From positions 62,001 to 126,000 of the forward strand of contig JAODTK010005594.1 of assembly GCA_026419785.1 (NCBI GenBank): a stretch of 64,000 nt of DNA, written 5' to 3'. The DNA comes from Sclerodactyla briareus (taxonomy: Eukaryota > Echinodermata > Holothuroidea > Dendrochirotida > Sclerodactylidae). Numbering within the stretch: position 1 is the first letter of the stretch; each line of letters opens with the position of its first letter. Under the pieces are notes generated by a model that was not told the DNA's origin, ran no database searches, and saw only the letters and a list, made by a program, of their open reading frames with translations. The position numbers and the translations under genes are program-made. Shown one piece after another: positions 23,514 to 36,405 of the stretch.

Positions 23514-24884
23514 CAAATAGTATGTACATGATTTAAAATGTACCGATATCCCTCAAAATCGCATATTGCTCCCTGTTTGTGTCTGTTCAAACCACTTGCA
23601 TGCTTTTTTTTTTCCTTTGTTCTCTGTTCTCTTCCTGCCTCAAGCATACGTCATGTATCGATTTCTGAGTTTTAATTTGCTTTTAAATAAAGGATTGTGT
23701 ATTCTTTATTTGTGCAAATAGCAAAGTCACAATGCCATGCAGTGCGCAAACTAGCCTACCGTAACTTTTTTTTTAGCCTCAAGCCTAGCAAGGGTATGAT
23801 AGAGTTCTGTAAAAAATACCTCCGAATGTGAACGCAATGTTCACTCCTGACAACCTACACCCGGTTATCTTTTCCCCCCTGCTCATTTAAGAGTTGCAAT
23901 ACTAACTTTTAGAATTGTATACGATCAACTGAAGCAACGAATACAACACTGAAAATGAGACCACGGGTGCGTGAGAGCTCGGGTACCGGGGAATGAAGAC
24001 ATGTGCACGTGGCTGGACAGCTGGTCGTAACTGACCAAATGATCATCGGTGATTCTTTAGCTGAGTGTGAAGGGGATGTATGAATCACGAATGTAGCCTA
24101 TCCCTACGATACAAGTTTATTCATTGTCATGGTGTGTTTGGATAATAATTGAGTATAATCAGCATTCCGTTCGTTGACTTGGGGGATAAATGATTTTTGA
24201 GGGCGTATCGTGCACTCGCGATTGGGGCAGATTCTGTCAAGTGTCAGCATGCAGTCAACGTACGTACGTAGTCCGCATGTGAGGCTGGACATAGGCGGTT
24301 GTCGGCAGTTTACGGCATAGTTCACTGTAAGTATACACTGCTATGTGACTATGTTCAGAGTTTGTTGATGCAGTCATACTATATAAGCACGGCATGATCG
24401 GGATAGTGAGAATCACCTGTGTTAGAATTCATTTGACCACTCATGAGTGCACAAAGCCGCGTTCGCAGCAAACAGCTTACTTTCCCAAGCCAGGGACATC
24501 GCCCAATGAATGCACATGGTTTGTGTAGGCCAATATGACTGATGCTTGCAATGTTGAGGGAGAGAGTGTGAGCAGAGACCCTGCGCGCCAAATTTTTTGG
24601 TTGGACCCGAATACGAATCTAAGGAATTTGTTCACGCGTCCAACCGTAGAAGAATAGGGTCTATGACGCGCAGACACGTAAGAATGCGAACCCTGGTCGT
24701 ACGCATTAGTTAGCTTGATTATTTGGTACGTAAACCAAGACATAAGTTCTCCGATAAAAGGAGGACTATCGCCTCAAGTTACCAGCGGCCTTCCTTTGTG
24801 GGTTCGCGGTCTTAAAGTTGGCCATTAAGCCGCAAAATTGGGGTGAATCCCAATGCGCAAATAACGCATGACGTCACATTCAAT
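23514..24884. other. Intron 1, nothing recognised
   Basis: No repeat border, RNA or coding exon that I can support. Open frames at 24104-24743 on the minus strand overlap each other and have no recognisable motif. Confidence 0.4.
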
Positions 24885-25205
24885 GGACAACACAGAAAAA
24901 GGAAAAATATGTTATGATTACATTGTTTCATTCTGTTGGATAAGTCAACATTTAGCTGAAGTTCTGTTGTCTTTCCCTCACCAAGTAACAATCAACACCT
25001 TACCAACCCACTACAGCAATCCTCTCCCATGGACTAAATGTTTTGTATGATGGGATGTATTTCAATCTTGCAAAATACATGCTTACAATACGCAAAACTT
25101 CAAAGGACTATAAAACTCTGTAACGAAAAGTCCTATGAAATTCCGTCTGGACTGACGCATTCAGTTTTCACCAGCTTATATTAGCCCCATTATAAATATC
25201 CTGCA
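24885..25205 (+). repeat. Long inverted repeat, left arm
   Basis: Reads in order 'ataagtcaacatttagc', 'tctgttgtctttccctcac', 'caatcctctcccatg', 'actaaatg', 'atgatggg', 'atgctt.acaata', 'acttcaaaggact', 'gcattcagttt' and 'attagcccc'. The reverse complement of 27955-28350 gives the same series in the same order with about 70-80 percent identity by eye. Together they are either the two arms of one ~3.4 kb foldback-type element or two oppositely oriented copies of a dispersed repeat. Confidence 0.75.
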
Positions 25206-27954
25206 GGTGGGCTTCAACAAGAACATGAATAGACAGTAGTATAAGGACCGCATCGCCAGAGACTTTTCCTCGGTCTCTCCGCATCGTTACTCGTTCGGGA
25301 CAGACTTCGCTACGCTGCGTATTCAAGTGGACTATATCGCGTTGTTGTCCGGTGGCCCTCCTCATCCATGGCCAGTCTGTCAGACTTGAGCGCGGGTGAC
25401 TTAAGGCCGCACGGACAGCGCAAAGGCCTAGTGACCAGCCCGTTCGGTAAGAGTTGCCTTAGACTCCAAGCCAAGTTAACGAACAAAGTATCCACCATTC
25501 CCACGCTCTCACCAGTCTTGCGTAACATTCCCTAGCGCCGCGCGCAGAGAGACCACACCACCCGGGAGACGGGGACAGGGAGGGAAGGGGAAAAACCCAA
25601 GGAAGGGAGGGAGGGAGGGAGGGGGGGGGGCTCAGCCAGGGAAACAACCCGGACAACGGTCGCAGCCCTACTGAACCTAACACAATTTAAAGGAGTCCCA
25701 CAACACCCTCGTTGTTTAGGCTACGGGGGAAGCCATGCACAACCTATTGTGCTAGGAGCAGCCTAGGCTAAATATGGACTTACGCAAAACGGGATCGAGC
25801 GGGAAGAATAAATCCAAACCAATATCACGCAAACCGCTAAGGATAAACATATACTGATAGACGACGTCGGGCGAAAATGCTCCTAGCAAGACTCTGAATG
25901 TCGATTGGAAGCAGATGGGTTGGATTTTCGGCGATGAAAATCGATGAAAATTCTTGCTCAATTGCTCATGAACTTAAACGTTGAACTGCAAAGAAGAAGA
26001 CGATAGGGTTGCCAGCCCGACTACTGTCAAAAGTTGCCAGATGTTCAATGGCGCGGGGTGGGGTGTCAAAGTGCAATATGGGGTACGTATTCGCAGCTCA
26101 CGAGATTCACAAACCAGTAAGTTGTGAAGTATTAGACCTACGCGCCTTCCCTGAGTTGTAAAGATTCAATACCTCCAGGAGTTGGGAACCCCTAGGTAAA
26201 ATGGGCTATGGTTGGTATTCCAAACCAGTAATGCGGTCTACTGCCATGTACTATCCAAATTTCCTGTAGCACCCCATTCGATGAGCATTTGGTGATGCAA
26301 TGCAACTCCCACTATTTGGAACACTTTGGGGTCAGTACAGTCAGTGGCACATGCAGAGGTGGAGAGGGGAGGGGGGGGTTTGAAGGTAGGACCCCCTCCC
26401 CCATTTTATTTGTCACAAAACTGTGGTTTTTGTGTTTCACAATTGTTGGGCCACATGGGTCAACGGGACACGGGGGGAGGGGGGAGGTATGTTTGTTGTT
26501 TTTCAAATGTTGCAACAGCGTGTGTCTAGGGCCCATGGACCTCATTTATTTTCATATAGGGAGAGTGATGCTATCATTTATGGGCAACTTCTTATGGTCC
26601 GACCCCAACCCCCCCGTACACCGTACATCTGAATGGCAACTGAATAGGCAACAAACTTGATACTGATGAGGTTAGAATAAGAGGCAACTGGTGAATCTAT
26701 TTCATATCCCTCTACTCCCCCTTATCCACCAGCACCCCCTCCATATCGAACCGAGTGTCTGGATTTTCAATAGTACCACCCCGGGTTCAATTCCCCTCTT
26801 CTTCTCTTTTTTTTTTGCCAGACTATTTGTCTCCTGTTTTTCGGCATCGTAAAAAGTTCAAAATTTTGACCAAGGGAAGTTGTTGCGGTTGGTGGGAACC
26901 GTTTGGAGAAGGGCGATGGGGTTGCATCCGGGTACTATGTAAAAATGCAGACCACTCTGTAGCATATTAGCAGGGTGGCAGGGGGGGGGTGCATGGTCGA
27001 TAAGGGGTTAACCTTTACAAATTGTACTGTTTTTAGAAGTTTAGGAGGGGACTAATGGGGAGGGGATTGAAAGAGGGTGGGTGTTGAAATAATCTTTTTA
27101 TTTTTCTTTATCAACCTAATCCCTCTTCCTTAGTACGGATATCGCCCTAATGGAAAGTGTTTTGTCAGGAAGGCAGCAACTGCCAACAAATTGGGGAGAG
27201 AAGTTCCAGCTGAGAGCACTCAGGGAATCAGCGAAAAAAAAATAAATTCAAAATCCAAATCTTATGGCTTGCTGTTCAGCATCGGGTCTGTCGGCCGTCG
27301 GCATAAAGAGGAGATTCTTGGCTGGTGTAGCCATGAATGCACCTAAAGCTTGGTGTGTGTTAGTGTATACCAAACAAGCTAATCAACTAGAATGCGAAGA
27401 GCAGAACGTCAATAGTAAGTCTTTTAAGCACTCTGGTTTCATATACATGTGTGTGTAGACCAAGTACGCATTCAGGGGGGGGCTCAATTTGTGTACTAGG
27501 TTACGTCTTCGGATATAGAACAATTCAGCTGTCAGCACCAATACATGTATGGCTCTCAAAATTATCGAAATACAAGGCTATGTACACAATCTCTATTGCA
27601 ACTGGAAAGGAGACCATCTATAACTCAATGGGTGCGTGTTTTGTTTTGGTATCTGAGACGGCACTAAGCAATTTTCGACCTTGTGCCTTACAGACACGGT
27701 GAAAAATTAGGCATCAGTACTCAGAGCCTGAGGGGGGGGGGGGCATGAGGCCAAAAATAGTGCTTATGGTGAAGTTCAGGCATAGATGCTAACCCCCGGC
27801 CCACCTTTGAGTTTGATAAGCGTAGCAGTTCAGGACTGGGTTTCTTGTATCACTGTTTAATCTGACTTCTTCTTGGCCTTTCTTGTGCATTGCACATCAT
27901 AGCCTTCTGACTGGAAGAAGATTGCCCATACCGCCTACACTCCTCATTCTTTAA
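25206..27954. other. Region between the inverted-repeat arms
   Basis: Includes a GC-rich, CpG-containing stretch (about 25240-25640) with a GGGA run (25602-25630), several G- or C-rich runs (26370-26400, 26465-26490, 26980-26990, 27735-27745), and otherwise unrecognised sequence. GGTTCAATTCC near 26782 resembles a tRNA B box but has no matching A box. Short minus-strand frames across 25168-25683 have no known domain. Confidence 0.4.
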
Positions 27955-28350
27955 AGGACAACTGCCGTATGAGCTAAACAGGGGCTAATATAATAGCGGG
28001 GATACAGAAACTGAATGCCTCAGTCTAAACAGTAGTTAAGGACTTCTGTTTAAGGAGTAATAGTCCTTCGAAGTCCATATATTGTGAAGCATTTGTGTTG
28101 CACAAGATCGAAAAATATCCCGACCCATCATGCAATAATATTTGATGTCATACTTGCACAACCTGGCAAATTCAGATCGTTCTATTGAAATTCGGAAACA
28201 TGATGCATTGTGAAAAGCATTTAGTCATGGGAGAGGATTGACTGTCGTGGGGGTAGGTGGTTGATGGTTACGTTAGTGAGAGAAAGACAGCAGAAACTGT
28301 TGCTAAATGTGATCTTATTCAACAAAATAAAACCACATGAAATACATAAC
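27955..28350 (-). repeat. Long inverted repeat, right arm
   Basis: Reverse-complement partner of 24885-25205. It begins with AAAGGACAACTGCC and 'ggggctaatataa', and includes 'actgaatgcctcagtc', 'agtccttcgaagtcc', 'cccatcatgcaat', 'catgggagaggattgac' and 'gctaaatgtgatcttattc'. The two arms diverge by substitutions and small indels, so the element is not recent. Confidence 0.75.
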
Positions 28351-31140
28351 CTTTAATTACCGTGTTTGTCCATGTGTGACGGCATTCATTATTGCACAAT
28401 TGGATTCTCACCAATTTTCTTCCTATCTGGCCCAAACTTAAAGGCCACTAAACTCCACATAGGAACATGTATTGGAATGAGGTTTGGACCTATAGATTTA
28501 GAGTTTTTTTTTTTTTCATTCTGCCACGATATAAACGCTGCTGTATTCCCAGCTGCAGTTGCCTTACCAGCAGATGCGGTTGTGCTACTGGTATAGAGAT
28601 ATTATGGGTTGATTCAGAGTTCAGAAAAGAGCGTGGTATCTTTCAAGACACCAAGACACACATTCATCATTTTCTCCAAGAAGTAGGGTGAAAATTATCA
28701 AAATTTCATTCCCCAAAATCTTTGCCTTATATAATTCTTCTCTTGCAACTTGGAAAATATTCAGAGTCTAGGAATGCCGATGAGATCCTGCGACTCCCAG
28801 AGTTGCCCTTGTTTGTTCTTTCAACTTATTCATGGAGAGTAAGCTCAGCCAAAGCTAATTTCCCCTGAATCCTTAATTGAGGGCAAATACATGGAGATGA
28901 GAATGAGGGAAAACATGTTGGATTAGGTTTGATGCACGGTGTTGTGGGATTTGAAAAAGCCCCTTAAAAAAGAGTAATGCTGACTGCTGATGTGTGATAC
29001 CTGCTGGTATTGTTGCTTTCCTTGTTTTCGTTGACACGTTACATGTTTTGATCTTCAATTCAGGGTTACTGGTTCAAAGGGTCATTGACTGTTTATCAGC
29101 ACTATACCTATGCGTCTTCGTCCTGGAAAAATAGATACCATAATCCCACAAAACCTGAGAATTGACTTCTGGTGAATCCTGTGTACTGTCTTCTTTGCAT
29201 GGCCTGTGAGGCTTCCTACTACATGTGTTCCATTCTTGGATGGGATAGTAGATCAAGGCAGCCACAAGAAAGGACACGTTCAACCTATCCTATAATGGGG
29301 CCATTGAGCCCCTCCCCCCCCCCCCCCCCCCCCGCACAAAAAAAATGTGGATACACCACAGTGATAGAGTATTAAAGTTTAGTGCACATATTCTTGCTCC
29401 AATCAACAACAAACTAGTTCCTGTGTTCAGTGCCCTAAGTGTCTTTAAAGGAAAACAAGTCCATGTTAACAGTTCAATGGTTTGGCTCCAGTAATTGGTC
29501 TTGTGTTGGCCAATGGTCTTTGAGCGTGTGGTTTTATTTGATGTGTACTATGTGAGAGTAGGACTGATAGGATTACCACCAAGGTCAGGGGAGAAAATCA
29601 GAACAACAATTCTGACTTGATTGTCTCTTCTCAATTTGTGATATTTGGGACGACACAAGCCCAGCCTTGCGCAGTCATTTGCGTATGTAGTCGTTGTTTC
29701 ACACTCATTAATTCTGAGTTGATTGAGATATACGTAAACGCACTCATGATGGTGTTGGGGAACAACAAATATTCAAGTTCGATAAACATTTCAAGAAATG
29801 ATGGGAAGACATTTCAATTAGGTAATTATTCATTTATTAGGTTAATGATCCGTGGGTATATAAGCTGGATAAAGTGTGTAAAAAAAAATGGGATAGCAAG
29901 ATATAATCTACACTTCAGTACAACATATACAATGTGCGTGAGTTAAGAGAGAATGTATGTGAGTACGTATCATAATCGACTGCCCTACAGGACGGCGGAT
30001 GGGATCTTCAACTGAATGAAATGATGGTGGAAGTCTATTGCCAAAATGGTTTCCGTATGCTGAATAATGAAAAAACGGCGTGGTGAAATGCTTCTGTGGC
30101 TCTGCATTTTTTTTTGTAGATACTTCATGAATGCAGGGTTCAGGATTTCCGTGCATCGTCCTTTTCAGGAGTGTTGCAAATTTCCCTCCCCGTATCACGT
30201 AAACGACGGATAGGCACTGTGGTGATATTACAAGAATATCCCTGACTGACCACCATCCATAACAATTCATCAAAGAATGGGAAAATACAATAATGCCCAA
30301 TTGGGTCTTGACAAATACTCTGAGACCACTCAATCCCATCTGCTTATGCAATCATCATAGTGCTGTAGCCTGTGGCTGTCTAGTATTATATCACATGTGA
30401 GACAAATATTATATTTACTGAAATTACTAGGTGAGGGGTGGGCTATGTTGGTTAAATAAGTATATCAACTGCAACCTTCACTTTGCAGTAAATTAATTTT
30501 ATCCGACTTGGTAGAAGGGGCTTGGGGTGTTAACTAATTGGGGAAGGGGGGGGATGAGGGCAAAATACTGTAGGCTTCAACCAGATGTGACACTCATGTG
30601 TTGCTTAATAAAATGATATATATTAACAATCCCTGACGTGGCCCTGGGAATAATCCAGAGTGTATCCCACCGTATCGGTTAAGAGGCTACTTAGAGGGTC
30701 TCTTGACCCTAATTCAACCAGAGAATACTCTGATATGATGGTGTCAGTAAATTTGATTTACTTCCATTGCTTCCATGGATCTATACTAAAGCAAGTACCT
30801 ACCAATGATGTGAACTTCACTTTCTATCAAAGATTACACTAGACACTCCATATATTCATTTGAATACCACAAAGAATAGGCCTACAGTTTTTCTGCTCAA
30901 TATAAACTCTAATGTGCATTTTTTTTCTCCTCCCGAAATTATGAATTACGAAAGCACGTATATCACATAAATGAACAATCCACCAGTTGAAGCAGTATGT
31001 GTATTGCTTTATCATGAACCAAAACCTAGATATTCTGACTGAAGGTGGCAGCTTTTAATGATCACTCACCCATAAGTTGAGTAGAATGGGTGGTGGTATT
31101 AGCAATTTTTTCCAAGACCACAAATTGATTTGACTGTTTT
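28351..31140. other. Intron 1, nothing recognised apart from a poly-C run
   Basis: Contains a C-run of about 20 at 29314-29333 and a G-rich patch at 30545-30555. Open frames such as 29617-29946 (+) and 29908-30351 (-) overlap on opposite strands and show no recognisable domain. Confidence 0.4.
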
Positions 31141-31141
31141 A

Positions 31142-32107
31142 AGCTCACCACAGCCGTATGGCTGGGTGAGCTATGGTGATCGTGCACGTCTATCTGTCTG
31201 TCAACAATTGATTCAAATTGCTACTCTGCAGTGTGTGGTCGATCATGATGAAACTTGGTCACAATGATCACTTAGTGAAGGGGCATCTGCGGTGTTCAGG
31301 AAGTTGAGGTCAAAGGTCATCTAGGGGTGAATTTCGGCCATTTTGCGAAAAACTGCAAAATGCAAAATGCCTCCTACAGTTCAAATCGGATGTTCATGAA
31401 GCTTGAAGCTTGAAGCATGAAGCTTGGTCTGTATTATCAGTGAACCAGTGGTGCATATGGGGTGTTCAGGAATTTGAGGTCAAAGGTCATCTAGTGGTCA
31501 TTTTGGCCAAAAAGGTCATTTTTGGGGCAAAAAAAAAGTAAAAAGTAAAAATGCCGTAAAAAGATATAAAAAATGTTCTTCTCCACTGATTGAATTCGAT
31601 GAACAACTATGTTCATTATCATCATTGACCAATGGTACGTATATGGTGTTCAGAATTTGGACGTAAAAGGTCATCTAGGGGTCAATTTCGGTCATTTGGC
31701 ATAAAACTGCAGAATGCTTCTCTTCCAGTTCAAATTGGATGTTAATGAAACTTAGTCAGTATTATCAGTGACCAATGGTACTCATGGGATGTTCAGGAAT
31801 TTGAGGTCAAAGGTCATCTAGGGGTCATTTTGGGCAAAGAGGCCTTGCAAACAGATCTGTCCATTATTCACCAGGTTTTGAGAAACAAGTTTTCTCCTTA
31901 CATGAATATAACAAAGTGTGGGACTAAAGAACAGTCTATTAGAATTTTTTCAAACTATTATGATTCAAGGTAGTATGACATGTCAACACTAAATCAGTTC
32001 TGATGCACATTGAATGACCAATCAAAAACACACATTTACTTGTAATAGCTACTATCAGTACTGATATATTGGCAGAGTGAGCTACTGTGCCGTTGGCACT
32101 CTTGTTT
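31142..32107 (+). mobile_element. Family A hairpin-ended non-autonomous element, ~970 bp, apparently full length
   Basis: The left end folds as GCTCACC-A-CAGCC-GTAT-GGCTG-GGTGAGC, followed by 'tatggtgatcgtgcacgtc'. The right end is GTGAGCTACT, hairpin GTGCC-GTT-GGCAC (32087-32099) and TCTTGTTT. The interior is about four degenerate units of ~165 bp, each with 'ggtgttcagga', 'tgaggtcaaaggtcatctagggg' split over neighbouring words, 'aaactgcaaaatgc' and 'ttcatgaagctt'. No coding capacity. Helentron-like by architecture (structured ends, internal tandem repeats); the class is inference. Confidence 0.65.
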
Positions 32108-32229
32108 AGGATGGGGGGGGTCTCTTAGTATATAGGCCTAGTGTTTGAAGATACACCAACAATACCACTAAATCATGCTCTTTGCATTATGCACTATAAA
32201 TTTAATTTGCCAATTTTGTTTTCTTCCAG

Positions 32230-32307
32230 AGCAAGGGTCTGGTCTTTCGTCACACAGACAACATCATGCACTGGTTCAGGTCCATGGAATTCATCGGTCT
32301 TCCAAAG
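32230..32307 (+). CDS. IQGAP: IQGAP-family protein, calponin-homology exon (second in window)
   Basis: 78 nt, phase 0 at both ends, 26 codons: SKGLVFRHTDNIMHWFRSME then FIGLPK. Human IQGAP1 has ATGLHFRHTDNVIQWLNAMD then EIGLPK (about residues 105-130), the centre of the CH domain. The acceptor is TTCTTCCAG (32221-32229); the donor GTTGGT from 32308 is weak but uses GT. The frame is intact. It joins in phase to the exon at 1345-1501 across a 30.7 kb intron, so this is a spliced gene and not a processed copy. Confidence 0.95.
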
Positions 32308-33108
32308 GTTGGTATTCATCCATTCATATATGATAATTATTCTTGGAATTATGTGAAATATAATTGAGAGAGGACTCCACCGGGCAGGTTTGAGGTAGTA
32401 TAACTGGAAGCTGCCCTTGATATTGAGAGCCTTCAAGGCCAGGGTATGGAGTAGGATGCTATTTTTGTGGTTTGAGTGCAGTCAGAAGGGAGAGGGGTGT
32501 GCAAAAAGCAGCAATAAGTTATCTACCCCTCAGAACAAGCAATCAGGATAGTCTTCATGGCTATGGGGCAGAACAACAAACTTTCCTTTCACATACCATC
32601 CACCATCACATACCATCAGTGCTTTTCCACACCTCACTCCTCTTTTTCTCCCGCTTCCGCTTGGTACTCGTTAAAACCCCTCTTGGGTATTACAGCGAGG
32701 ATGTTGGTGTATCATCGAGCATCCGACACCACTAGTACCTGTGTGTGGGCAGCCTACAGAGTCGTTAGCCGGGGAGGTTGAATAATTTCAGTCTCTATAG
32801 TTAGTGGGTAGAAACTGAACTTCATGGGGATTTGGATGTTGCAGCCAGGTCTACCAGGATGAAAAAAATTGTTATTTTGGAACACAACCAAGCCGTTGAT
32901 AACATGATAGGAGAGGTATGGCTTCTCTATCCACAATTTTAAAGACTTAAAAGGGTCTGTCACACTCTACCTGCCTACGAAATTAAGTCACGTGCCACGA
33001 AATGGGCAGTTTTGTCAAAGAGGGTGGGGTATATGTTGCACCTTCCTCCTGTCTGCCAGATTGAGGATCTAAATGACTGTCTTGGGAATAGGATTACTGT
33101 TTGCCACC
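32308..33108. other. Start of IQGAP intron 2, nothing recognised
   Basis: No repeat border or exon that I can support. It may include the 3' untranslated part of the minus-strand LINE that follows, but I see no poly-A or terminal repeat to show it. Confidence 0.35.
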
Positions 33109-33740
33109 TTAACCACAGTAGACTTTGAGGAGAAAAGGCAAGGCTTCCATCCACACTCCCATTTCAAGAGCACACAAATCAAGAGAAAATTGTTCACTGT
33201 ACAACTGACATAGGAAAATAACAGGTGGGACGCCAGTAGTCACTTGAAGGTGTAAATAGTTGGGCCCATTTGACATGGCGCAAGCAAAAGTGTGTACCAC
33301 GGCTGAGGGGCCATCAAACTTGGGAAGGCGATGACATCATACCGAGATCTTGTAGGGGTTGCCGTAGGTGCTTCGTCTGGGCTGATTGGCAAAGTTTCTG
33401 GGGTGTACGGTTCGATGAGCTGGTCAGGTGAGTGGGAACCATGTTGTGAAGCGTGTGATACTTGAGGTAGATAATCTTGAATATGACGCGTTGCTCAATG
33501 GGTAATCCAGCGGAAATTACCCAAATTGGGGTAATGTGGTCTCTCCAGAACTAGTTAATATGAGTTTGGCCGCTGAATCATGTACTGTTTTGTAGCTTCT
33601 GAAGTAGGGATGAAGGATATACAAAAATCAGAGAGTTGCAGTCGTTCAACCTGAGAGTAACAAAGAAGTGAACCAGCTGTGCGAATTTGTGGAAAAAAAG
33701 AGTATCTGAGAGTTGATGTTATGTGCTGAAGACGATGAAC
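33109..33740 (-). pseudogene. LINE reverse-transcriptase C-terminal fragment (CR1/L2/Rex-like), decayed
   Basis: Translated on the minus strand, short pieces follow the C-terminal part of non-LTR reverse transcriptases in order: AQLVHFFVTLRLNDCNSLIF (family pattern A.TLVHA.VTSRLDYCNSLL), then PSSLLQKLQNS, DHITPI, LPIEQRVIFKI, a PYTP segment, TRSRYDVIAFP (family pattern RSR..YGDRAF) and TIYTFK. The pieces lie in different frames with stops between them, so it is a dead fragment of a Jockey-superfamily LINE. The upstream polymerase domain and the endonuclease are not recognisable. It sits antisense in IQGAP intron 2. Confidence 0.8.
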
Positions 33741-35143
33741 TCGGTCTCGATTTCGTTGAGTCACAACATCGATGCTTTTATCCACAAACAAATATTACTG
33801 AGGCATCCTCAATAGTAGTTGTAACTACGTCATAATGTCCACTGAGTTGAGCTGAATAGCAACATATAGTTGTGTGGCAATCGTATGTAGCCTGGATTAT
33901 ATGAACAGAGGGCTCTATAATAGGACGACTTTCTAAAATTATTGGCTTGGGGACATGCTGGCAACCCACCTCAGCCCTCTCACCACATAGATTAGAATTT
34001 ATTACCCACTCAGCACCTTCCCGCAGTGTCTACTATAATATGGTATAATAATTTCTTTTCATGCAATAGTGTGATTTGATTGATGGTTTGTCAGTGAGGC
34101 TGCTTCCTCTGATTAATTGAATTACACAATGTCATATTCGTTACTCATTCTCTCATAGCGTGGTGATGGTCAGGTGGGTAAACAGAATATCAATGGGTTG
34201 ATATTCGCCGTAATACTGTACTGAGGTGCTGGTGGTGTAACTCTTTGAAATTAGTGTGGTCGACCATGTATAGTAGGTGTAGTGTAACATGAGCAGAATC
34301 ATAAGGTAAAAGGTAATTTAAAGGAACGAGAGTGTGGTGTAGAACATTACAAATTTTGGCAAATGTTGTGAAGCAATTTTGGAATCAATTGTATGCGGAC
34401 GTTTGCAATACTCAATTGACGGGTTAAGAAGTCAAACTGGGTCGTAAGAGATTTCCCCATCCCACAAATCTTTTTTGTTCAGAGAGGGTATGTTCGGTTC
34501 TGTAGCTCCATGTTTGCTCAAAATACGCACCACCCAACTGAAGGGACACATGCCTGTTACAAGGCACACTTGGCATACCTGTACTAGCATTGTCATACAC
34601 CCAAAATAGCAATGTAGGCATGCAGATGCTCATCGTAAGGTTTGTGTAAGCAGGTTCTAACAACGGAAGCGAACGAAAGTGGAAAATATTGTTTACTGGT
34701 CTCTTCAGGGTAGGGTCAAACAGTGTCATGTAAACATTCAGGTCACTGTAAAATCATAGGTTGCCCCTTTCCTTCTAGGCTGGCTGATAGGCTGAGTGGT
34801 GCTTCACCACAACTGAGTGGTACACAGTAGCATACACAGGGAGGGAGGAGGGGGTGGGGTTGGGAACAGGGAGGTAGTGTTCATGACAGGACTCCATCAG
34901 AATAAAGAACAACAATGTATATATTATATTGGATGTAGGGTTAGAGAGAAGTGGAGAATGGAGAGAGGAAGCTTTGAGAAGAGAATACTGGTGGTTCCCA
35001 GGTGATGTGAGGGGGAAGGTCGGTGACCCTAGAAACCCCAACCTGTTCACTCCAGTGGTAGTAAATATAAGGTGGGCAATCCTCTTCCCCCCAAATTTGT
35101 GTGTGTGTGAATATTAACGATCAGATGTTGAGTTTTGGTGGGA
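33741..35143. other. Intron 2, nothing recognised
   Basis: Could continue the LINE for some distance to the right, but I could not follow the protein match beyond about 33740. No other feature seen. Confidence 0.35.
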
Positions 35144-36189
35144 GGGGGGGGGGGGGGTAGAGGGTGGTGGTGAAGTGACCATGTCCACTTTCTACTTGAT
35201 GGCTGCCCTAGTAGTTTCTAACACTTCTCACTTACTGTCTAATATTGCACCATTATTATTGTTGATAGAAGAATAGGGTTTGTTAAAAAAATTGGCTCAA
35301 AACCATTCATACTTTTCATGAGATCACCTGACCTAGCTGTCTGTTACTAGGAACCACGACCCAATTGTACTTATTATCGTAACTTGAATTGTAGTTATAT
35401 TATTAGCTTCTTACTAAGCATTAACATATCACCCTATCCATAGGAAACTGGCCGGTGTGGTGTGCACCAAGTTTATTTCTGCTTCACTTCACAAACAAGA
35501 ACATATAATTCTGGATTACATGAAAATTTGCTAGTTGTGATATGCTTACTAGAATGGATTATCTTGACCCATCTGCTTTGACCCTAACCAATTGGCAGCA
35601 GGTATATCAAGCGTCATACCTCATATTATTTCATCAACCTATGTAACTAATTAGTGCTGTGTTCCCTGTTAGTTGTGATTGCAGACAGTGAAGGGGGTTT
35701 ACCGTTGATTGAGAGTGGTGTGTGTGAAGGATGTGAATCATACCCAGGGGTGTCACTTGAGAAGAGTGAAAAGGGAAAGGTGTGGGCCAGCAATATGCTG
35801 TAAACACCCATCTCCAGGAAATCTTTTAAGCTTGCTAGTAATGGAGGAAGTCCTGCCCAGTTGGGTCTTCAGCACAGCCACCAGTGGGCAGGTTGCCAGG
35901 ATGGCCTTCTAGCTCATGCTTTATGCAGGTACCTCTTGATAGTAGCTGGGGGGATAAGTCCACCCCCCCCCCCCCCCCCCCCCCCCTCCTCCTCCCCCCC
36001 ATACTGCCAGGGCAACAAGGTTGCTTTCCTCAAGGTGATCGATCACCAATGACCTGGATTATAGCATCTGACTTTATAGGACGTGGTTTGACCCCTAGTT
36101 GGGTCCATCCAAAGGTCATCAGACAAATCTTGTTGAATATGTGATGCTGAACATAACGCAGAGTAGTAGGGCGTAAACCAATTCCATAA
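35144..36189. other. Intron 2 with poly-G and poly-C runs
   Basis: A G-run of 14 lies at 35144-35157 and a C-run of 24 at 35963-35986, followed by TCCTCCTCC. Otherwise unrecognised. Overlapping proline-rich frames around 35861-36144 are just translations of the C-run. Confidence 0.5.
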
Positions 36190-36405
36190 CCAACAATACC
36201 CCGCAACTAAGAGGCCCAGCTGAAAAATATTTCAATACCCTGCAATCAAGAGGCCTAGCTAGAAAAAGATTCCATACCGCACAACTAAATACATTGCTGA
36301 AAAACTACTCCCTGCACTTAAGTGTGTAGCTGGAAAGAGTATTGGATACCCCCCGCACTGAGAGGTCTACCTAGAAAACCATCCAATACCCATCACGCCG
36401 AATAC
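36190..36405 (+). repeat. Degenerate ~40 bp minisatellite, about 5 units
   Basis: The motif 'caataccccgcaactaagag' recurs in diverged form at about 36196, 36236, 36274, 36307, 36347 and 36387, with 'agctgaaaa', 'agctagaaaa' or 'acctagaaaa' between copies. Non-coding. Confidence 0.75.

Noticed and set aside
26770-26800. GGTTCAATTCC, a good match to a tRNA or SINE B box
   Set aside because: No A box at the proper distance upstream and no cloverleaf can be formed; a chance match.
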